From assembly GCF_029510815.1 (NCBI RefSeq), contig NZ_CP120360.1:1-64000 (forward strand): a DNA stretch of 64,000 bases, read 5' to 3'. The notes beneath the pieces were generated by a model. That model saw only the letters and a program-made list of their open reading frames with translations, searched no databases and was not told the origin of the DNA. This DNA is from Janibacter sp. DB-40. Its GTDB lineage: Bacteria > Actinomycetota > Actinomycetes > Actinomycetales > Dermatophilaceae. Both the position numbers and the translations under genes were made by a program. Shown in pieces: positions 18,000-29,391 of the stretch (its first letter is position 1; every line of letters begins with the position of its first letter).

Positions 18000-19063
18000 G
18001 CAACAGCACCAACACCGCCCCCTCGCCCGTGCTCTTCGACGGTGACGTCGACGTGCGGATCACCGACACCACCCTCCGGGACGGCTCGCACGCGCAGTCG
18101 CACCAGTTCACCGAGGAGCAGGTCCGTACCACCGTGCGTGCCCTCGACGACGCCGGCGTCCAGGTCATCGAAGTGACCCACGGTGACGGCCTCGGCGGCA
18201 GCTCCTTCAACTACGGCTTCTCCGCCGTCGACGAGATGGCCCTGGTCAAGGCGGCCGTCGCCGAGGCGCGGCAGGCCAGGATCGCCGTGCTCATGCTCCC
18301 GGGCCTGGGCACCGTCGAGAAGCTGCACGAGGCGCACGAGATGGGGGCCCAGATCGCCCGCATCGCCACGCACAGCACCGAGGCCGACGTCTCGATCCAG
18401 CACTTCGGTGCCGCTCGTGACCTCGGCATGGAGACCGTCGGCTTTCTCATGCTCAGCCACATGAACACGCCCGAGGGCCTGGCCAAGCAGGCCCGCATCA
18501 TGGTCGACGCCGGCTGCCAGTGCGTCTACGTCGTCGACAGCGCCGGCGCCCTCATCCTCGAGGACGTCTCCGACCGCGTCTCGGCGATCGTCGCCGAGAT
18601 CGGCACGGACGCCCAGGTCGGCTACCACGGGCACCAGAACATGTCCTTCGGCGTGGCCAACTCGGTGCTCGCCTACCGGGCCGGGGCCCGGCAGATCGAC
18701 GGCTCGCTCCGCGCCCTCGGCGCCGGTGCCGGCAACTCGCCCACCGAGGTCCTCGCGACCGCCTTCGAGCGACTCGACATCAAGACGGGTATTGATCTGG
18801 GGACCATCCTCGGTGCGGCCGAGGACGTCGTCACCCCGATCATCCGCCGGATGCCGGTCATGGACCGTTCGTCGATCACCCAGGGCTACGCGGGGGTGTA
18901 CAGCTCCTTCCTCATCCACGCGGAGCGTGCCGCGGAGCGCTACGGCGTCCCGGCCCACGAGATCCTGACCAAGGTCGGCGAGTACGGCTACGTCGGCGGC
19001 CAGGAGGACATGATCATCGACGTGGCCATCGAGCTGCGCGACGCCGGGAAGGTGAGCGCATGA
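17996..19063 (+). CDS. dmpG: 4-hydroxy-2-oxovalerate aldolase
   Basis: This class II aldolase splits 4-hydroxy-2-oxovalerate into pyruvate and acetaldehyde. It has the HMGL-like TIM-barrel signature [18 protein letters not shown] (Arg, Asp metal and substrate residues) and the metal-binding [14 protein letters not shown] near residue 208. The 355 residues include the C-terminal communication domain used to contact the partner dehydrogenase. The start overlaps the dehydrogenase stop (ATGA), and the end overlaps the decarboxylase start by four bases, in line with stoichiometric expression. Confidence 0.96.
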   Translation: MSNSTNTAPSPVLFDGDVDVRITDTTLRDGSHAQSHQFTEEQVRTTVRALDDAGVQVIEVTHGDGLGGSSFNYGFSAVDEMALVKAAVAEARQARIAVLMLPGLGTVEKLHEAHEMGAQIARIATHSTEADVSIQHFGAARDLGMETVGFLMLSHMNTPEGLAKQARIMVDAGCQCVYVVDSAGALILEDVSDRVSAIVAEIGTDAQVGYHGHQNMSFGVANSVLAYRAGARQIDGSLRALGAGAGNSPTEVLATAFERLDIKTGIDLGTILGAAEDVVTPIIRRMPVMDRSSITQGYAGVYSSFLIHAERAAERYGVPAHEILTKVGEYGYVGGQEDMIIDVAIELRDAGKVSA

Positions 19064-19845
19064 GTGCCTGGACCGTCGAGTCCGTCGCGACCGAACTCCT
19101 CGCCTGCGAGGCAGAGCGCCGCGACCGGGTGAAGTTCACCGACGAGTGGCCCGAGCTGGACGTGGCCACCGGCTACGAGATCCAGGACCTCACCCTCCAG
19201 CGGCGCCTGGACCGGGGTGAGCACCTCGTCGGCATCAAGCTCGGCCTCACCTCCCGGGCCAAGCAGCAGCGCATGGGGGTGGACACCCCCTTCGTCGCGT
19301 GGCTGACCGACGCCATGGTGCTGCCGGCCGGCGACCCGGTCCCCCAGGAGAAGCTGATCCATCCGCGCATCGAGCCGGAGCTCGTCTTCGTCATGGGCGA
19401 GCGTCTCGAGGGACCCGGCGTGACCGCCGCCCAGGCGATGGCCGCCGTGGACCAGGTCCTCGGCGGCGCCGAGGTCATCGACAGCCGGTACACGGACTTC
19501 AAGTTCGCCGCCGGTGACGTCATCGCCGACAACGCCAGCTCCGGTGCCTACGTCACCGGGCCCGTCTCCCTTCCCCCGAGCGAGCTCGACCTCTCCCTCG
19601 AGGCCGTCCTCGTCGAGGTCGACGGAGAGGTCGTGGACTCGGCGACCGGCGCCGCCGTCCAGGGGCACCCGGGCGAGGCGCTCGCGCTCGCGGCCAACGA
19701 CCTGGCCAAGCGCGGTCACGCCATCGAGGCCGGCTGGGTCGTCCTCACCGGTGGGATGACCGACGCGCAGTTCGCACCCCCCGGCTCATCGGTCTCCTGC
19801 CACTTCACCAACCTCGGCTCGGTCCGCATCCACGGGGGCGAGTGA
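19060..19845 (+). CDS. dmpH: 4-oxalocrotonate (2-oxo-3-hexenedioate) decarboxylase
   Basis: This enzyme decarboxylates 2-oxo-3-hexenedioate to 2-hydroxypentadienoate in the oxidative branch. It shares a fold with the hydratase at 16207: [25 protein letters not shown] and [15 protein letters not shown]. The two paralogues are distinguished by operon position and by the DmpH-like N-terminus. The length is 261 residues. Assigning hydratase versus decarboxylase is confident from gene order (beside the tautomerase) but rests on family resemblance. Confidence 0.87.
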   Translation: MSAWTVESVATELLACEAERRDRVKFTDEWPELDVATGYEIQDLTLQRRLDRGEHLVGIKLGLTSRAKQQRMGVDTPFVAWLTDAMVLPAGDPVPQEKLIHPRIEPELVFVMGERLEGPGVTAAQAMAAVDQVLGGAEVIDSRYTDFKFAAGDVIADNASSGAYVTGPVSLPPSELDLSLEAVLVEVDGEVVDSATGAAVQGHPGEALALAANDLAKRGHAIEAGWVVLTGGMTDAQFAPPGSSVSCHFTNLGSVRIHGGE

Positions 19846-19846
19846 C

Positions 19847-20074
19847 GTGCCGATCGTCCAGGTCACCCTGACCGAGGGCCGCTCGCCGGAAACCATCCGC
19901 TCGATGATCTCCGCCCTGACCCGGGCGATGGTCGACACGGGCGTGGCACCCAAGGACAACGTGCGTGTCCTCGTCAACGAGATCCCCACCGAGCACTTCG
20001 CTGCCGGTGACACCACCATCGCCGAGCGGCACGCGGGCCGGACGGCCGACAACGAGAAGGAAGACCAGTCGTGA
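19847..20074 (+). CDS. dmpI: 4-oxalocrotonate tautomerase
   Basis: This small tautomerase isomerises 2-hydroxymuconate to 2-oxo-3-hexenedioate. The catalytic N-terminal proline follows the initiator Met directly (MPIVQVTLTEGRS). The 75 residues include the Arg at position 12 (numbering after Met removal, Arg11) expected in the active site and a charged C-terminal tail. Starts with GTG one base after the decarboxylase stop. It overlaps the dehydrogenase start by four bases. Confidence 0.92.
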   Translation: MPIVQVTLTEGRSPETIRSMISALTRAMVDTGVAPKDNVRVLVNEIPTEHFAAGDTTIAERHAGRTADNEKEDQS

Positions 20075-21525
20075 GCACCCAGTTCTTCGGCCACATCATC
20101 GACAACGACGAGGTCGAGTCGCTCAACGGCGAGCGCTTCGACGTGTGGAACCCCTGGACGCGTGAGGTCTTCGCCCAGGCCGCGGAGGGGTCCGCCGAGG
20201 ACGCCGACCGCGCGATCGCCAGCGCCCGCCGTGCCTTCGACGAGGGCCCGTGGCCGCGGATGACCCGCCCCGAGCGGGCTGCGGCGATCCACAAGCTCGC
20301 CGACCTCATGGAGGAGCGGGCCGACGAGCTGGCCACCCTCGACGCGACCAACATGGGCAAGCCGTTCGCCCAGGCCAAGCACGACGTCGGTCGCTCGGTG
20401 TGGAACTTCCGTTTCTTCGCCGACCACCAGCGCGACCACACCGGTGAGGTCTACCCGATGCCCTCGGGCCACCACACCTACAGCGAGTTCGGCCCCGTCG
20501 GCGTCGTCGCCGCCATCTCCCCGTGGAACTTCCCGCTGATGATGGCCTCGTGGAAGATCGCTCCGGCGATCGCCTGGGGCAACACCTGCATCATCAAGCC
20601 GAGCGAGGACACCCCCGCCTCGGTGACGCTGCTCGGCCGCCTGGCCGTCGAGGCCGGCTTCCCGCCCGGCGTGCTCAACGTGCTCAACGGCCACGGTGCG
20701 CCAGCGGGCTCCTCCCTCACCGAGGACGACCGCGTCGACCGGGTGACCTTCACCGGGTCCTCCACGACCGGCAAGACGGTCATGGCCTCCGCGGCGACGC
20801 ACCTGGCACCGGTCTCCCTCGAGCTCGGCGGCAAGGGCGCCAACCTCGTCTTCGACGACGCGGACATCGACAACGCCGTGTACTGGGCCGTGGAGGCGAT
20901 CTTCCGCAACTCCGGGCAGATCTGCCTGGCCGGCTCGCGCCTGTTCGTCCAGTCCGGCGTCTACGACGAGTTCATGAAGCGCTTCGTCGCCGCCGCCGAG
21001 GCCCTGCCGATCGGCGACCCCTTCGACCCCGAGACCAGGTTCTCCTCGCTCGCGAGCAAGAAGCACTTCGACAAGGTCTCCTCCTACCTGGAGGACGTCG
21101 AGGCGCAGGGCGGGACGATGGTCACCGGTGGCGTGGACGAGGACGGCCGTTGGCTGGTCAGGCCGACGATCCTCACCGATCTGCCGCTGGACTCCAAGCA
21201 GTACTGCGAGGAGATCTTCGGCCCGGTCGTGGTCGTCAACCGCTTCGACACCGAGGCGGAGGCCGTGCACCTGGCCAACGACACCCGGTACGGGCTCAAC
21301 GCCATGCTCTTCACGGAGAACCTCTCCCGTGCCCACAGGGTCTCCTCGAACCTGCGCGCCGGCACGGTCTGGGTCAACTGCTTCTTCATCCGCGACCTGC
21401 GCACGCCCTTCGGTGGCGTCGGCGACTCCGGTGTCGGCCGCGAGGGTGGCGACTTCAGCCGCGAGTTCTTCACCGAGCCCAAGGCGATCGTCATGCAGAT
21501 CGACCGGACGGTGCCCGGGGCCTGA
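20071..21525 (+). CDS. dmpC: 2-hydroxymuconic semialdehyde dehydrogenase
   Basis: An NAD-dependent aldehyde dehydrogenase that oxidises the ring-cleavage product to 2-hydroxymuconate, opening the oxidative branch. The general base Glu251 lies in LELGGKGAN and the nucleophile Cys285 in SGQICLAGSR. The NAD-binding motif FTGSSTTGK is also present. The 484-residue length is normal. Position at the end of the dmpE-F-G-H-I operon and overlap with the tautomerase support this substrate among many possible aldehydes. The following 137 bases hold no clear terminator. Confidence 0.92.
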   Translation: MSTQFFGHIIDNDEVESLNGERFDVWNPWTREVFAQAAEGSAEDADRAIASARRAFDEGPWPRMTRPERAAAIHKLADLMEERADELATLDATNMGKPFAQAKHDVGRSVWNFRFFADHQRDHTGEVYPMPSGHHTYSEFGPVGVVAAISPWNFPLMMASWKIAPAIAWGNTCIIKPSEDTPASVTLLGRLAVEAGFPPGVLNVLNGHGAPAGSSLTEDDRVDRVTFTGSSTTGKTVMASAATHLAPVSLELGGKGANLVFDDADIDNAVYWAVEAIFRNSGQICLAGSRLFVQSGVYDEFMKRFVAAAEALPIGDPFDPETRFSSLASKKHFDKVSSYLEDVEAQGGTMVTGGVDEDGRWLVRPTILTDLPLDSKQYCEEIFGPVVVVNRFDTEAEAVHLANDTRYGLNAMLFTENLSRAHRVSSNLRAGTVWVNCFFIRDLRTPFGGVGDSGVGREGGDFSREFFTEPKAIVMQIDRTVPGA

Positions 21526-21662
21526 CCACCGTTGTCACCGGCCCCGAGAAGCATGTGACGGTCCACCCACCGAAACGGCGATTGGCCGACCCCCCGGGTC
21601 GTTATGGCATCGTGAGGTGCTGCTCTTGCTTCCGAGAGCGCGAGTGCCTACGAGGAGTTCCC

Positions 21663-22514
21663 ATGAGTGGACCGAGGGACGGTCGGGGCGGCGACGCCTT
21701 CAACGACTTCTTCGGCGACCCGAGCCCGTCCGGACGCATGGGTCCGGCGGCGGAGCGGCCCCCGACGAGCGGCCCCGACGACACCACCCGCATGGGCGTC
21801 GGCGGTAGCGAGGACACGCCGACCCAGCCGAGCCCCGCGGCCGAGCCCTCGTACGAGCCGACCATCGCGACGGGCGCCGTCCCGGAGAGCTGGTGGGCCT
21901 CCGAGCCCGAGCCGAGCACCGCGGCGTCGGCCTCGACCTGGGACACCACCTCGGCACCAGCGCAGGCGGACCAGCGGCCCCCACGCAAGGGGGTCTCCCT
22001 CCTCGGCCTCCTGGCCATGCTCGTGGGTGGCGTCCTCCTGGGCGGCCTGGTCGTCGGTGGCGTCGTCATGGTCCTCGGTGACGACGACCAGCAGCCGGTC
22101 GCCCAGCAGACGGTGACCACGACCAGCTCGCCCACGGAGGGCGGCGCGAGCGAGTCCTCGGACGACAGCTCGACCAGCTCCTCCAGCTCCTCCTCCCCCT
22201 CCTCGTCATCGTCGAGCACGTCCTCGAGCAGCTCGTCGAGCTCGACCACGGCCGCGCGCACGGGCGAGCCCCCGAGCGGTGTCTCCGAGTGCGCAGGCCC
22301 CTCCGGGGGCGTGGCCGCCGGCACCGGTACGGACGTGACCTCCTGCGAGTTCGCCGTCGCGGTGCGCGACGCCTACGTCGCGGGCGGCTCGAACGGGTCC
22401 GCCACCCTGCGCGTGACCTCCCCGGTGACCAACAAGGCGTACACCATGAGCTGCTCGGGTGAGGCGGTCACGCGCTGCACCGGCGGCAACAACGCCGTGG
22501 TCGTCCTGTACTGA
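21663..22514 (+). CDS. Single-pass membrane protein with Ser-rich linker, unknown function
   Basis: A 283-residue protein of unknown function. A Pro/Ser/Thr-rich cytoplasmic region (1-115) contains the phrase AFNDFFGD. One membrane helix follows (LLGLLAMLVGGVLLGGLVVG, about 118-140). Next comes a low-complexity Ser/Thr stalk (about 165-205), then a small exported domain with four Cys (SECAG, TSCEF, MSCSG, TRCTG) that could form two disulfides. The start ATG has RBS ACGAGGAG. It lies two bases before the beta-lactamase-like lipoprotein gene, so the pair probably works together at the cell surface. Confidence 0.72.
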   Translation: MSGPRDGRGGDAFNDFFGDPSPSGRMGPAAERPPTSGPDDTTRMGVGGSEDTPTQPSPAAEPSYEPTIATGAVPESWWASEPEPSTAASASTWDTTSAPAQADQRPPRKGVSLLGLLAMLVGGVLLGGLVVGGVVMVLGDDDQQPVAQQTVTTTSSPTEGGASESSDDSSTSSSSSSSPSSSSSSTSSSSSSSSTTAARTGEPPSGVSECAGPSGGVAAGTGTDVTSCEFAVAVRDAYVAGGSNGSATLRVTSPVTNKAYTMSCSGEAVTRCTGGNNAVVVLY

Positions 22515-22516
22515 CC

Positions 22517-23392
22517 GTGCTGCGCCACCTCGCCGGGACCCTCACCGTGGGCCTGGCGGTGGCTGCCTGCTCGACCCCGGGTGGAAGCGGTCCGACGTCG
22601 ACGGCCTCGACGAGCGCCCCGTCCTCGTCGACGACGCCGTCGCCGACGACCTCCTCGACGCCGCCGACCGAGTCGGCCGAGCTGGAGCGCGCGCTCGTCG
22701 TCGATCTCGAGGAGGTCATGCGTACCCACGACGGGGCCGAGGTCTCGGTCGCGCTCGCCCCGGTGGGCTCCCCCGGGCGGACCGAGGTCGTCGGCGAGGC
22801 CACGCCGCTCGTCGCCTGGTCGACGATCAAGGTCCCGCTCGCCCTGGCGGTGCTGCGCTCCGGCCACGCGGCCCCGGCGGACACCACGGCGGCGCTGACG
22901 GCCTCGGACAACGCGGCCGCCCAGCGCCTGTGGGAGAGCCTGGGGTCCGGTGCGAGCGCCTCCGACGCCGTCGAGAGCGAGCTGCGGCGGGGCGGGGACA
23001 CCCGCACCGAGGTCCCGCCCGAGGTGACCGTCCCCGGCTACTCCGCCTTCGGCCAGTCGACGTGGCGCCTGGCCGACCAGGCCTCGTTCACCGCCGCACT
23101 CCCCTGCCTGCGCGGGGCGTCCCCGGTCACCGAGGCGATGGGCCGGGTCATCGGTGGGCACAGATGGGGCCTCGGCGGGATCGACGGTGCCCGTCTCAAG
23201 GGCGGTTGGGGCCCGACCCCCGAGGGTTACGTCGTCCGGCAGCTCGGCATCGTCCCCGGGGCGAAGGGGGGAACCGCTGCGGCGCTGCAGGTGCGCACCG
23301 ATAGCCATGCCCGGGGCACGGCGATCATGGACGCGGTGGCCGCGGTGATCGAGCAGCACCGGGGGGATCTGCCGACCGGGTCGTGTGCCTGA
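22517..23392 (+). CDS. Beta-lactamase-fold serine hydrolase lipoprotein
   Basis: A 291-residue exported lipoprotein. The signal peptide has a lipobox at LAVAAC (Cys17) and a Ser/Thr-rich tether follows to about residue 55. The mature domain carries the three marks of class A-like serine hydrolases: S-T-I-K (SxxK), S-D-N in TASDNAAA, and KGGWG in place of the KTG triad. The omega-loop Glu typical of true beta-lactamases is not obvious. A carboxypeptidase-like or degenerate penicillin-recognising role is therefore as likely as drug hydrolysis. Starts with GTG, coupled to the upstream membrane protein. Confidence 0.75.
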   Translation: MLRHLAGTLTVGLAVAACSTPGGSGPTSTASTSAPSSSTTPSPTTSSTPPTESAELERALVVDLEEVMRTHDGAEVSVALAPVGSPGRTEVVGEATPLVAWSTIKVPLALAVLRSGHAAPADTTAALTASDNAAAQRLWESLGSGASASDAVESELRRGGDTRTEVPPEVTVPGYSAFGQSTWRLADQASFTAALPCLRGASPVTEAMGRVIGGHRWGLGGIDGARLKGGWGPTPEGYVVRQLGIVPGAKGGTAAALQVRTDSHARGTAIMDAVAAVIEQHRGDLPTGSCA

Positions 23393-23414
23393 GGTCGCTG
23401 GTCGCTGCGGCGCT

Positions 23415-23442
23415 GTCAGGAGCGCCGCTCAGAGCGCCTGAC
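23415..23442. terminator. Possible hairpin terminator after the lipoprotein gene
   Basis: GTCAGG and GCG pair with GCG and CCTGAC with a one-base bulge and a nine-base loop. It is 22 bases beyond the stop codon. There is no U tract. The rest of the 228-base gap to gyrB holds a possible -10 element TAGGAT at 23541-23546 and the RBS GAGGAG. Confidence 0.35.
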
Positions 23443-23557
23443 GGTGCGGCTCGCGTACCGGGAGTCGCCAACCCACGGGTTCTGCGGTCAGAACGGCCGC
23501 CACGGGCCCCTCAGATGCGTCCCCGGGGGCCTCGGGGAGGTAGGATCGGGGGGTTGA

Positions 23558-25702
<2,145 letters not shown>

Positions 25703-25768
25703 TCCGCCCGCGCGCCACCACCCAGCCTTCGCCCCCCTTCGGCAACGACCCCGAGGTGACCTGACCAC

Positions 25769-28348
25769 ATGACCGACATCCCCACCACCGACGAGCGGCA
25801 CGACCGCACCGAACCGATCGACCTCAACGCGGAGATGCAGCGCAGCTACATCGAGTACGCGATGAGCGTCATCGTCTCCCGTGCGCTGCCGGACGTGCGC
25901 GACGGCCTCAAGCCCGTGCACCGCCGGATCGTCTACGCCATGTACGACGGCGGCTACCGCCCCGACCGCGGCTACAACAAGTGCTCGCGCGTCGTCGGTG
26001 ACGTCATGGGCCAGTACCACCCGCACGGCGACACCGCCATCTACGACGCGATGGTCCGCCTCGTGCAGCCGTGGTCGATGCGCTACCCCCTCATCGACGG
26101 GCAGGGCAACTTCGGCTCCGCCGGCAACGACGGGGCCGCCGCCCCCCGGTACACCGAGTGCAAGATGGCGCCGCTGTCGCTGGAGCTGGTGCGCGACATC
26201 GACCAGGAGACGGTCGACTTCGTCCCCAACTACGACGGCAAGACGATGCAGCCGGACGTGCTGCCGGCCCGCTTCCCCAACCTGCTGGCCAACGGCTCCG
26301 CCGGTATCGCCGTCGGCATGGCCACCCAGATCCCGCCGCACAACCTGCGTGAGGTCGCCGAGGCCGCCCACTGGATGCTCGACCACCACGAGAGCACCCG
26401 CGAGGAGGCCCTCGAGGCGATCACGGGGATCATCAAGGGACCGGACTTCCCCAGCGGCGCGCTGATCATGGGCACGCGCGGCATCGAGGACGCCTACCGC
26501 ACCGGCCGCGGCTCGATCATCATGCGCGCGGTCGTCGAGGTCGAGGAGATCCAGGGCCGCACCTGCCTCGTGGTCACCGAGCTGCCCTACCAGGTCAACC
26601 CGGACACGCTCGCGCAGAAGATCGCGGAGATGACCAAGGAGGGCCGCCTCTCCGGCATCGCCGACATCCGCGACGAGACCTCCGGTCGCACCGGCCAGCG
26701 CCTGGTCATCGTGCTCAAGCGCGACGCCGTGGCCAAGGTCGTGCTCAACAACCTCTACAAGCACACCCAGCTGCAGACCACCTTCGGTGCCAACATGCTG
26801 GCCCTGGTCGACGGCGTGCCGCGCACCCTGCCGGTCTCCGCCTTCATCCGGCACTGGGTCGAGCACCAGATCGACGTCATCGTCCGACGCACCGAGTACC
26901 GGCTGCGCAAGGACGAGGCCGCGATCCACATCCTGCGCGGCTACCTCAAGGCCCTCGACATGCTCGACGAGGTCATCGCGCTGATCCGCCGCTCGCCGAC
27001 GGTCGAGGAGGCCCGCGAGGGCCTGATCCAGCTCCTCGACATCGACGAGGTGCAGGCCCGGGCGATCCTCGACCTCCAGCTGCGCCGACTGGCCGCGCTG
27101 GAGCGGCAGAAGATCATCGACGAGCACGACGAGATCGAAGCCCGGATCATCGACTACAAGGACATCCTCGCCAAGCCCGAGCGGCAGCGCCAGATCGTGC
27201 GGGACGAGCTGACCGAGATCGTCGACCGCTACGGCGACGACCGTCGCAGCCGGATCCTTCCCTACGACGGTGACGTCGCCATGGAGGACCTCATCCCCGA
27301 GGAGGACGTCGTCGTCACGATCACCCGCGGCGGCTACGCCAAGCGCACGCGGGTGGACGAGTACCGGGCCCAGAAGCGCGGCGGGAAGGGGGTGCGCGGC
27401 GCCACCCTGCGGGGCGAGGACGTCGTGCGCAACTTCTTCACCACGACCTCCCACCACTGGCTGCTCTTCTTCACCAACATGGGCCGGGTCTACCGGATCA
27501 AGGCCTACGAGCTCCCCGAGGCGGCGCGTGAGGGCAGGGGCCAGCACGTGGCCAACCTGCTCGCCTTCCAGCCGGAGGAGCAGATCGCGGCCGTCTACGC
27601 GATCAAGGACTACGAGGTCGCGCCGTACCTCGTGCTCGCGACCAAGAACGGCCTGGTGAAGAAGACCCGGCTGAGCGAGTACGACTCGCCCCGCACCGGC
27701 GGGCTGATCGCGATCAAGCTGCGCGAGGGCGACGAGCTCATCGGCGCCGGTCTGGTCCACGCGGAGGACGACCTGCTGCTCGTCTCGCGCAATGCCAAGT
27801 CGGCACGCTTCAACGCCACGGACGAGGCGCTCCGGCCCATGGGCCGCTCGACGAGCGGTGTGAAGGGAATGCAGTTCATCGGCGATGACTCGTTGCTCGC
27901 CCTCAACGTCATCCCCGACGGCAGCGACCCGGACGTCTTCGTCGTCTTCGAGAACGGCGTCGCCAAGCGCACCGCGGCCTCCGAGTGGACTGTCAAGAAT
28001 CGTGGCATCCAGGGCGTGACGGCTGCCAACTCCGGCAAGGGCGGCCAGCTCGTCGGTGCCCTCGTCGTCGACGAGCTCGACGAGGTCATGGTCGTGATGG
28101 AGAAGGGCAACATCGTCCGCTCCGCCGTCACCGAGATCAACCGCACCAGCCGCAACACGCAGGGCGTGAACTTCGCCAAGCCCCGCAAGGGCGACGCGAT
28201 CGTCGCGGTCGCCCGGAATGTCGACCGTGGCGAAGACACGGAGATCGAGGACGGGGAGGTAGCGTCGGACCCTGACGCGAAGTCCGTCGAGAGCGACTCG
28301 GCGGATACCGGCCAGCAGGGGGACGCCCCCGGAGGTGACGACGAGTGA
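25769..28348 (+). CDS. gyrA: DNA gyrase subunit A
   Basis: This is the DNA cleavage and religation subunit of gyrase. The catalytic Tyr128 lies in APRYTECK. The quinolone-determining loop reads [10 protein letters not shown], with Thr at the position that is Ser83 in E. coli. The GyrA-box QKRGGKG opens the C-terminal beta-pinwheel. The 859 residues end in an acidic tail. It lies 66 bases after gyrB and overlaps the DUF3566 gene by four bases, the usual gyrB-gyrA-DUF3566 operon of actinobacteria. Confidence 0.98.
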   Translation: MTDIPTTDERHDRTEPIDLNAEMQRSYIEYAMSVIVSRALPDVRDGLKPVHRRIVYAMYDGGYRPDRGYNKCSRVVGDVMGQYHPHGDTAIYDAMVRLVQPWSMRYPLIDGQGNFGSAGNDGAAAPRYTECKMAPLSLELVRDIDQETVDFVPNYDGKTMQPDVLPARFPNLLANGSAGIAVGMATQIPPHNLREVAEAAHWMLDHHESTREEALEAITGIIKGPDFPSGALIMGTRGIEDAYRTGRGSIIMRAVVEVEEIQGRTCLVVTELPYQVNPDTLAQKIAEMTKEGRLSGIADIRDETSGRTGQRLVIVLKRDAVAKVVLNNLYKHTQLQTTFGANMLALVDGVPRTLPVSAFIRHWVEHQIDVIVRRTEYRLRKDEAAIHILRGYLKALDMLDEVIALIRRSPTVEEAREGLIQLLDIDEVQARAILDLQLRRLAALERQKIIDEHDEIEARIIDYKDILAKPERQRQIVRDELTEIVDRYGDDRRSRILPYDGDVAMEDLIPEEDVVVTITRGGYAKRTRVDEYRAQKRGGKGVRGATLRGEDVVRNFFTTTSHHWLLFFTNMGRVYRIKAYELPEAAREGRGQHVANLLAFQPEEQIAAVYAIKDYEVAPYLVLATKNGLVKKTRLSEYDSPRTGGLIAIKLREGDELIGAGLVHAEDDLLLVSRNAKSARFNATDEALRPMGRSTSGVKGMQFIGDDSLLALNVIPDGSDPDVFVVFENGVAKRTAASEWTVKNRGIQGVTAANSGKGGQLVGALVVDELDEVMVVMEKGNIVRSAVTEINRTSRNTQGVNFAKPRKGDAIVAVARNVDRGEDTEIEDGEVASDPDAKSVESDSADTGQQGDAPGGDDE

Positions 28349-28809
28349 CTTCACCAGGAGACACCACGACGATGCGGACGTCGCCCGGCTCTGCGAACCG
28401 ACCCCAGGGTGGCCCCGCCGCCTCCCGGCCCGCGCCCCGGGGCGGTCGACGGGTGCGGCTCATGGTCTCCCGGGTCGACCCCTTCTCGGTCATGAAGGTC
28501 GGCTTCCTGGTCTCCGTGGCCATGGGCATCGCCTTCGTGGTGATGACGGCGGTCCTGTGGATGCTCATGGGTGCCATGGGCGTCTTCGACACGGTCAACG
28601 AGCTCGCCGGGCAGATCCTCGGCGAGGGCTCGGGCACGGAGTTCGACATCATGGACTTCGTCGGCTTCGGCCGGGTCCTGTCGCTGTCGATCATCGTCGC
28701 CGTCATCGACGTCGTGCTCATGACGGCGATCGTGACGCTCGGGGCCTTCCTCTACAACATCGTGGCGAGCCTCGTCGGCGGCATCCACCTGACCCTGACC
28801 GACGACTGA
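28345..28809 (+). CDS. DUF3566 membrane protein
   Basis: A 154-residue protein with two or three membrane helices ([20 protein letters not shown] and [20 protein letters not shown]). It belongs to the DUF3566 family found directly downstream of gyrA in actinobacteria; the function is unknown. A basic, Pro-rich N-terminal stretch of about 38 residues precedes [11 protein letters not shown], the conserved entry to the domain. It starts with GTG overlapping the gyrA stop, so expression follows gyrase. Confidence 0.88.
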   Translation: MTSPGDTTTMRTSPGSANRPQGGPAASRPAPRGGRRVRLMVSRVDPFSVMKVGFLVSVAMGIAFVVMTAVLWMLMGAMGVFDTVNELAGQILGEGSGTEFDIMDFVGFGRVLSLSIIVAVIDVVLMTAIVTLGAFLYNIVASLVGGIHLTLTDD

Positions 28810-28827
28810 CCGGCTCGGGACGCCGTT

Positions 28828-28857
28828 TTGGAATCGGCGTCCGGAGTGAGGTACTGT
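28828..28857 (+). promoter_or_regulatory. Probable promoter of tRNA-Ile
   Basis: TTGGAA (-35) and TACTGT (-10) are 18 bases apart, placing transcription near 28864, just before the tRNA. The flanking words TTTTGGAATCGG-GCG resemble TTTGGGAATCGGGCG before tRNA-Leu at 43278, so the two stable-RNA promoters look alike. Confidence 0.5.
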
Positions 28858-28881
28858 CGGGCGTCGCACCACGGTGCACGC

Positions 28882-28956
28882 GGGCCTATAGCTCAGCTCG
28901 GTTAGAGCGCTTCCCTGATAAGGAAGAGGTCCCTGGTTCAAGTCCAGGTAGGCCCA
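28882..28956 (+). tRNA. tRNA-Ile (GAT)
   Basis: A full cloverleaf: acceptor GGGCCTA pairs with TAGGCCC, D arm GCTC/GAGC, anticodon stem CTTCC/GGAAG around loop CTGATAA (anticodon GAT), and T arm CCTGG/CCAGG with TTCAAGT. CCA is encoded at 28957-28959. The DUF3566 to tRNA-Ile to tRNA-Ala order is conserved near gyrA in actinobacteria. Confidence 0.97.
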
Positions 28957-28979
28957 CCACGGGCGGCGAAGGAGAGATC

Positions 28980-29153
28980 ATGAAGAAGGTTCTCGCCCTC
29001 GCCGCCGCTGCCGCAGCCGGGGCGGTGTACGCCCGGCGCAAGGTCGAGCAGCAGCGGTCCGAGAAGGATCTGCACGCCGCGACGTCCCGGATGAGGACTC
29101 CCGCCGCGGCGAGCGGTGGAGCATGGGCGGCCGCGACGGAGCGCCCGACCTGA
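28980..29153 (+). CDS. DLW-39 family small protein
   Basis: A 57-residue protein between two tRNA genes, starting MKKVLALAAAAAAGAVYARR. A short hydrophobic N-terminus is followed by a charged helix KVEQQRSEKDLHAAT. The position and the K-x-E-...-D-L-x motif match the actinobacterial DLW-39 family, except that the Trp after DL is His here. Function unknown. RBS AAGGAGAG lies four bases upstream of the ATG. It probably shares a transcript with tRNA-Ile, which ends 21 bases earlier. Confidence 0.75.
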   Translation: MKKVLALAAAAAAGAVYARRKVEQQRSEKDLHAATSRMRTPAAASGGAWAAATERPT

Positions 29154-29166
29154 TCCACCAGCCCTC

Positions 29167-29239
29167 GGGGGCGTGGCGCAATTGGTAGCGCACCTGCTTT
29201 GCAAGCAGGGGGTTGTCGGTTCGAGTCCGATCGCCTCCA
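29167..29239 (+). tRNA. tRNA-Ala (TGC)
   Basis: Cloverleaf: acceptor GGGGGCG with CGCCTCC (one G-U), D arm GCGC/GCGC, anticodon stem CCTGC/GCAGG around TTTGCAA (anticodon TGC), and T arm GTCGG/CCGAT with TTCGAGT. CCA is not encoded (ACCG follows), unlike tRNA-Ile. It is followed nine bases later by a very long hairpin. Confidence 0.96.
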
Positions 29240-29247
29240 CCGAGTAG

Positions 29248-29297
29248 GACGAAGGCGGTGCCCGGAGGTGCTCACACCTCAGGGCACCGCCTTCGTC
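29248..29297. terminator. Long hairpin terminator after tRNA-Ala
   Basis: A perfect 16-bp stem (GACGAAGGCGGTGCCC at 29248-29263 with its complement at 29282-29297) is continued, after one mismatch, by a 6-bp stem GAGGTG/CACCTC and a four-base loop CTCA. No U tract follows. Its right half (29261-29295) recurs at 30695-30730. Confidence 0.75.
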
Positions 29298-29391
29298 GTC
29301 CCTGCCCCGCGTTCCGCCCTGCGCACCGGGTGCCCACCCCGCGCGGCGGTCGGCCTACGTTGGCGAGAAAGACACGAGCCAGGAGGCCCCC

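Noticed and set aside
25769..28348. Quinolone-resistance change in GyrA (Thr at the Ser83-equivalent)
   Set aside because: Thr, Ser and Ala all occur naturally at this site in actinobacteria; sequence alone does not show resistance.
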